Positions 60,144 through 64,000 of a stretch of 64,000 bases of DNA are shown here, piece by piece. The notes under the pieces were generated by a model. It had not been told where the DNA came from. It made no database searches and saw only the letters and a program-made list of their open reading frames with translations. The first letter of the stretch is position 1; every line of letters begins with the position of its first letter. Made by a program: the position numbers and the translations under genes. The stretch is taken from contig NZ_QASN01000014.1 in NCBI RefSeq assembly GCF_003052585.1, positions 1 to 64,000 of the forward strand, given 5' to 3'. The DNA is from Pseudomonas mangrovi. Its GTDB lineage: Bacteria > Pseudomonadota > Gammaproteobacteria > Pseudomonadales > Pseudomonadaceae.

Positions 60144-61520
60144 GTGTCGCGGCGTAACGGCACCCTGCGCTTCCAGACCGGCGGCGGCAAGGCCAAGCCG
60201 CAGGTGCCGACGGGCAAGAAGCAGCGCCTGAACATCGAGCGGCTGGCCAATGACGGCCGCGGTATCGGCTTCGTCGACGGGCGTACCTGGTTCGTCAGCG
60301 GTGCGCTGCCTGGCGAGGAGGTCGAGGCGCGGGTGCAGGGCGCCCGTGCCCAGGTGGTCGAGGCGCGTGCCGAGCGCATCCTGCTGGCCAGCGCCGAGCG
60401 CCGCCCGCCGCCCTGCGTGCACGCCGCAACCTGCGGCGGCTGCAGCCTGCAGCACATGCCCCAGGCGGCCCAGCTGGCGCTCAAGCAGCACACCCTGGAA
60501 GAGCAGCTGGCGCGGGTGGCCGGGCTTGCCCCCGAGCAGTGGGCGGCGCCGCTGAGTGGTCCGGAGCTGGGCTATCGGCGTCGCGCGCGCATCGCCGTGC
60601 GCTGGGAGAACCAGCAGCTGGCGCTGGGCTTTCGCGCCGAGGGCAGCCAGGCGATCGTTGCCATCGACGACTGCCCGGTGCTGGTACAGCCCTTGCAGCC
60701 GATCCTGCGCGCGTTGCCGGCGCTGCTCGGCGGCTTCGCCCGGCCCCGGAGCATCGGTCATGTCGAGCTGTTCCATGGTGATTTCAGTGTTCTGCTGCTG
60801 CGCCACACCGCAGCGCTTGAGCAGGGCGACCTGCTGCGCCTGCGCGATTTCTGTGCGCAGCATCAGGCGCAGCTCTGGCTGCAGGGCGACGGCGAGCCGC
60901 AGGCCGATCAGCCGGGTGTCCTGCCGGGCTATCGCCTGGCGGCCGACGATCTGCGCCTGGCCTGGCAGCCAGGCGACTTCGTTCAGGTCAATGCGCAGAT
61001 GAATGAGGCGATGGTTGCCCAGGCGCTCGACTGGCTGGCGCCACAAAGTGATGAGCGGGTGCTCGACCTGTTCTGCGGTCTGGGCAACTTCGCCCTGCCA
61101 CTGGCGCGGCGGGCCCGCGCGGTGGTCGGGGTGGAAGGCGCTGCGGGCATGGTCGAGCGGGCGACACGCAACGCCGGCGAGAACGCGCTGAACAACCTGC
61201 ACTTTTATCAGGCCGACCTGTCGAAGCCGCTTGCCGACGCGCCCTGGGCTGCGGACGGCTTCGATGCCGTGCTGCTCGACCCGCCACGCGATGGCGCTTT
61301 CGAGGTGGTACGGCAGATCGCTCGACTCGGCGCGCGCCGGGTGCTCTACGTTTCCTGCAATCCAGCTACCCTTGCGCGTGACGCTGCAGAGCTGGTGCGG
61401 CAGGGCCTGCGCCTGAAACGCGCAGGCATCCTCGACATGTTCCCGCAGACCGGGCATGTCGAGGCAATGGCTTTGTTCGAGGCGGACCCGGATGTCCGCA
61501 CAGTCCGTGGGTCCGCTTGA
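60144..61520 (+). CDS. rlmD: 23S rRNA (uracil-1939-C5)-methyltransferase (458 aa)
   Basis: N-terminal TRAM domain (about 20-90), [4Fe-4S] cysteines in [11 protein letters not shown], and a SAM-dependent methyltransferase domain with [27 protein letters not shown] and the catalytic Cys in [13 protein letters not shown] start with GGAGG upstream. 26 bp after cysM. Confidence 0.95.
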   Translation: MSRRNGTLRFQTGGGKAKPQVPTGKKQRLNIERLANDGRGIGFVDGRTWFVSGALPGEEVEARVQGARAQVVEARAERILLASAERRPPPCVHAATCGGCSLQHMPQAAQLALKQHTLEEQLARVAGLAPEQWAAPLSGPELGYRRRARIAVRWENQQLALGFRAEGSQAIVAIDDCPVLVQPLQPILRALPALLGGFARPRSIGHVELFHGDFSVLLLRHTAALEQGDLLRLRDFCAQHQAQLWLQGDGEPQADQPGVLPGYRLAADDLRLAWQPGDFVQVNAQMNEAMVAQALDWLAPQSDERVLDLFCGLGNFALPLARRARAVVGVEGAAGMVERATRNAGENALNNLHFYQADLSKPLADAPWAADGFDAVLLDPPRDGAFEVVRQIARLGARRVLYVSCNPATLARDAAELVRQGLRLKRAGILDMFPQTGHVEAMALFEADPDVRTVRGSA

Positions 61521-61592
61521 GCGGGCGGCGGTGGTCGTTCGGGGCAGGGATCAGCAGGTTCGGCGTGTGCGCCGGCCCAGGAAGGTAGTCAG

Positions 61593-63836
61593 ATGGTACA
61601 GGTGAGAGCCCAGCAGCCGATCAACGATGACGGCAGCATCAACCTCGAGGCATGGCTGGACCATGTGCTCGCGATGGACCCGGCGCTGGAGCGCGAGGCG
61701 CTGCGCGAGGCCTGCGAGTTCGCCCGTGCCGGCGAGGCCCAGGCCCAGGCGGCGCAGCACATCTGGGCCGATGGCGCGTCGAGCTTCAAGACCGGGCTGG
61801 AAATCGCCGAGATCCTCGCCGACCTCAAGCTCGATCAGGATTCGCTGGTCGCGGCGGTGATCTACCGCGGCGTGCGTGAAGGCAAGGTGGCGCTGACCGA
61901 GGTACAGCAGCGCTTCGGCGTGGTGGTCGCCAAGCTGATCGAGGGTGTGCTGCGCATGGCCGCGATCAGCGCCAGCCTGAGCTCGCGCGAGTCACTGGTG
62001 CTGGGCAGCCAGACCCAGGTCGACAACCTGCGCAAGATGCTGGTGGCAATGGTCGACGACGTGCGCGTCGCGCTGATCAAGCTGGCCGAGCGCACCTGCG
62101 CCATCCGCGCGGTGAAGAACGCCGATGACGAGAAGCGCCACCGGGTCGCGCGCGAGGTCTTCGACATCTACGCGCCGCTGGCCCATCGCCTGGGCATCGG
62201 CCACATCAAGTGGGAGCTGGAGGACCTGTCCTTCCGCTACCTGGAGCCCGAGCAGTACAAGCAGATCGCCACCCTGCTGCATGAGCGCAGGCTGGACCGA
62301 GAGCGCTACATCAACGAGGTGATGGATCAGCTGCGTTCGGAGCTGGGTGACGCCGGGATCGAGGCGGACATCAGCGGCCGCGCCAAGCACATCTATTCGA
62401 TCTGGCGAAAGATGCAGAAGAAGGGCCTGCAGTTCAGCCAGATCTATGACGTGCGCGCGGTGCGCGTGCTGGTGCCGGAGGTGCGCGACTGCTACACCGC
62501 GTTGGGCATCGTGCACACCCTCTGGCGGCACATTCCCAAGGAATTCGACGACTACATCGCCAACCCCAAGGAGAACGGCTACCGCTCGCTGCATACCGCG
62601 GTGCTCGGTCCCGAAGGCAAGGTGCTCGAGGTGCAGATCCGCACCCACGCCATGCACGAGGAAGCCGAGCTGGGCGTCTGTGCCCACTGGCGCTACAAGG
62701 GCACCGACGTCAACAGCGGTTCGAACCACTACGAGGAGAAGATCGCCTGGCTGCGCCAGGTCATCGAGTGGCACGAGGAGCTGGGCGACATCGGCGGGCT
62801 GGCCGAGCAGCTGCGCGTGGATATCGAGCCGGACCGGGTCTACGTGTTCACCCCCGACGGCCACGCCATCGACCTGCCCAAGGGCTCTACGCCGCTGGAC
62901 TTCGCCTACCGCGTGCATACCGAGATCGGCCACAACTGCCGTGGCGCCAAGGTCAACGGGCGCATCGTGCCGCTCAACTACAGCCTGCAGACCGGCGAGC
63001 AGGTCGAGATCATCACCAGCAAGCAGGGCACGCCGAGCCGCGACTGGCTCAACGGCAACCTGGGTTACATCACCACCAGCCGGGCACGGGCGAAGATCGT
63101 TCACTGGTTCAAACTGCAGGACCGCGACCAGAACGTCGCCGCCGGCAAGGGCCTGCTGGAGCGCGAGCTCAATCGCATGGGGCTGCCGCCGGTGGACTTC
63201 GATCGCCTGGCGGAAAAGGCCAACCTGAAGACCGCCGAAGATCTGTTCGCCTCGCTCGGCGCGGGCGATCTGCGCCTGGCGCATCTGGTCAACCTCGCTC
63301 AGGCCCTGGTCGAGCCGGATCGTGCCAGTCAGCAGCTCGAGCTGATTCCGCTGAAGAGCGGCGGGGCGCGGCCGTACAAGGCCGGCGACATCCAGATCCA
63401 GGGCGTCGGTAATCTGCTGACGCAGATTGCCGGCTGCTGCCAGCCGCTGCCGGGCGACCCGATCGTCGGCTACATCACCCTCGGCCGCGGCGTGACCATC
63501 CACCGTCAGGACTGCGCCAACGTGCTGCAGCTCGGTGGCAAGGAGCCGGAGCGGATGATCCAGGTCAACTGGGGCCCGGTGCCGGTGCAGACCTATCCGG
63601 TCGACATCAGCATCCGCGCCTTCGACCGCTCGGGCCTGCTGCGCGACGTCTCGCAGATACTGCTCAACGAGAAGATCAACGTGCTGGCGGTGAACACCCG
63701 CTCGAACAAGGAAGACAACACCGCGAACATGTCGCTGACCATCGAGATTCCCGGTCTCGACGCCTTGAGTCGGCTGCTCGGCCGCATCGCCCAGTTGCCC
63801 AACATCATCGAGGTTCGTCGCCACCGGCAGATGTAG
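61593..63836 (+). CDS. relA: (p)ppGpp synthetase RelA (747 aa)
   Basis: Stringent-response alarmone synthetase. An HD-like domain at about 45-180 lacks the HD dyad (VAAVIYRGVREGKVAL), as in monofunctional RelA. Synthetase region: ISGRAKHIYSIWRKMQKKG, YDVRAVRVLVP and NPKENGYRSLHTAV. TGS domain (VYVFTPDGHAIDLPKGSTPLDFAY), conserved-cysteine region (IAGCCQPLPGDPIVGYI) and C-terminal ACT domain follow. Typical length. Confidence 0.97.
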   Translation: MVQVRAQQPINDDGSINLEAWLDHVLAMDPALEREALREACEFARAGEAQAQAAQHIWADGASSFKTGLEIAEILADLKLDQDSLVAAVIYRGVREGKVALTEVQQRFGVVVAKLIEGVLRMAAISASLSSRESLVLGSQTQVDNLRKMLVAMVDDVRVALIKLAERTCAIRAVKNADDEKRHRVAREVFDIYAPLAHRLGIGHIKWELEDLSFRYLEPEQYKQIATLLHERRLDRERYINEVMDQLRSELGDAGIEADISGRAKHIYSIWRKMQKKGLQFSQIYDVRAVRVLVPEVRDCYTALGIVHTLWRHIPKEFDDYIANPKENGYRSLHTAVLGPEGKVLEVQIRTHAMHEEAELGVCAHWRYKGTDVNSGSNHYEEKIAWLRQVIEWHEELGDIGGLAEQLRVDIEPDRVYVFTPDGHAIDLPKGSTPLDFAYRVHTEIGHNCRGAKVNGRIVPLNYSLQTGEQVEIITSKQGTPSRDWLNGNLGYITTSRARAKIVHWFKLQDRDQNVAAGKGLLERELNRMGLPPVDFDRLAEKANLKTAEDLFASLGAGDLRLAHLVNLAQALVEPDRASQQLELIPLKSGGARPYKAGDIQIQGVGNLLTQIAGCCQPLPGDPIVGYITLGRGVTIHRQDCANVLQLGGKEPERMIQVNWGPVPVQTYPVDISIRAFDRSGLLRDVSQILLNEKINVLAVNTRSNKEDNTANMSLTIEIPGLDALSRLLGRIAQLPNIIEVRRHRQM

Positions 63837-63925
63837 GGTGCGCCGTGCGCGTGTCCAACATCGACACGAGAGCGGCGCTGCCCTGTGTGTGACGCCCGAT
63901 GCCGCGGCTGATCGCCGCTCGGCTT

Positions 63926-63945
63926 GTTGGGCCTGGTGGCCCAAC
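63926..63945. repeat. Short palindrome between relA and mazG
   Basis: GTTGGGCC-TGGT-GGCCCAAC followed by CTAC (GTAG on the other strand), another REP-like hairpin; no T-run, so not an evident terminator. Confidence 0.55.
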
Positions 63946-63987
63946 CTACCTCGAGGCAGTGTCGTGCCGCCCCCATTGAGGCCTTTT

Positions 63988-64000
63988 ATGTACCAACTCG
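63988..64000 (+). CDS. mazG: Start of mazG (only 13 bases in the window)
   Basis: ATGTACCAACTCG encodes MYQL, the known N-terminus of Pseudomonas MazG (nucleoside triphosphate pyrophosphohydrolase), and mazG follows relA in P. aeruginosa as I recall. Cut by the window edge. Confidence 0.55.

Overview
The window is Pseudomonas chromosome. The protein content fits (GacS, RelA, RlmD, CysM, DinB, RimO), the DNA is GC-rich, and from memory the order gacS-cysM-rlmD-relA-mazG on the right matches P. aeruginosa, where rimO and a cytochrome b561 gene also lie a few genes from dinB. In this window the interval between the b561 gene and dinB instead holds about 45 kb of accessory DNA, and a chromosomal integron sits just outside rimO. 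The species cannot be fixed from sequence alone.

Layout: (1) 1-5952, a chromosomal integron with ten gene cassettes visible (the array runs off the left edge) and its integrase intI at 4987-5952. Cassettes are AT-rich, encode small mostly unknown proteins, and read leftwards except one inverted cassette at 3624-4017. (2) 6191-9085, backbone genes rimO, cytochrome b561 and a GNAT acetyltransferase. (3) 9292-32803, the first half of a methylated-amine catabolic region: IclR regulator, purU-mgdABCD, an FAD oxidase with a divergent IclR gene, an XRE-cupin regulator, gmaS-mgsABC-folD-amt, dmmABCD, an SMR transporter and a glutamine amidotransferase. (4) 33258-34831, three cassettes with attC sites but no integrase (a CALIN), on the opposite strand to the main array. 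(5) 34965-45292, a lipoprotein; an operon of a second Amt transporter, a 57-residue membrane protein, a B3/4-domain protein and a soluble chemoreceptor fused to a solute-binding domain; a PAS chemoreceptor; and tdm-tmm. (6) 45611-52848, a NarX/NarL-type two-component system with a PAS protein, a molybdopterin formate-dehydrogenase-like enzyme with FdhD, a LysR regulator and a conserved hypothetical. (7) 52993-64000, two initiator tRNA genes and backbone genes dinB, gacS, cysM, rlmD, relA and the start of mazG.

The central genes form an apparently complete route for trimethylamine (TMA). Tmm oxidises TMA to TMAO; Tdm demethylates TMAO to dimethylamine; DmmABC oxidises dimethylamine to methylamine, with DmmD the likely folate-linked carbon acceptor. 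GmaS and MgsABC convert methylamine to gamma-glutamylmethylamide and then N-methylglutamate. MgdABCD oxidises that to glutamate and a folate-bound C1 unit. FolD and PurU turn the C1 unit into formate, which the formate-dehydrogenase-like enzyme may oxidise. Two Amt proteins suggest uptake of ammonium or methylammonium. The setting suggests use of methylamines mainly as nitrogen sources.

Two regulatory signals tie the dispersed operons together. Sigma-54 (-24/-12) promoters precede gmaS, dmmA, amt2 and tmm. A 26-bp element, AGGAA-N7-TTCYT-N4-NGAAT, lies at the predicted start of transcription of those operons and also upstream of purU (twice) and of the XRE-cupin regulator gene. I know of no description of this element, and the XRE-cupin protein is the best candidate ligand. 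Four arrays of GTAG-type REP/BIME palindromes sit between the operons, and two of them supply stop codons to adjacent genes.
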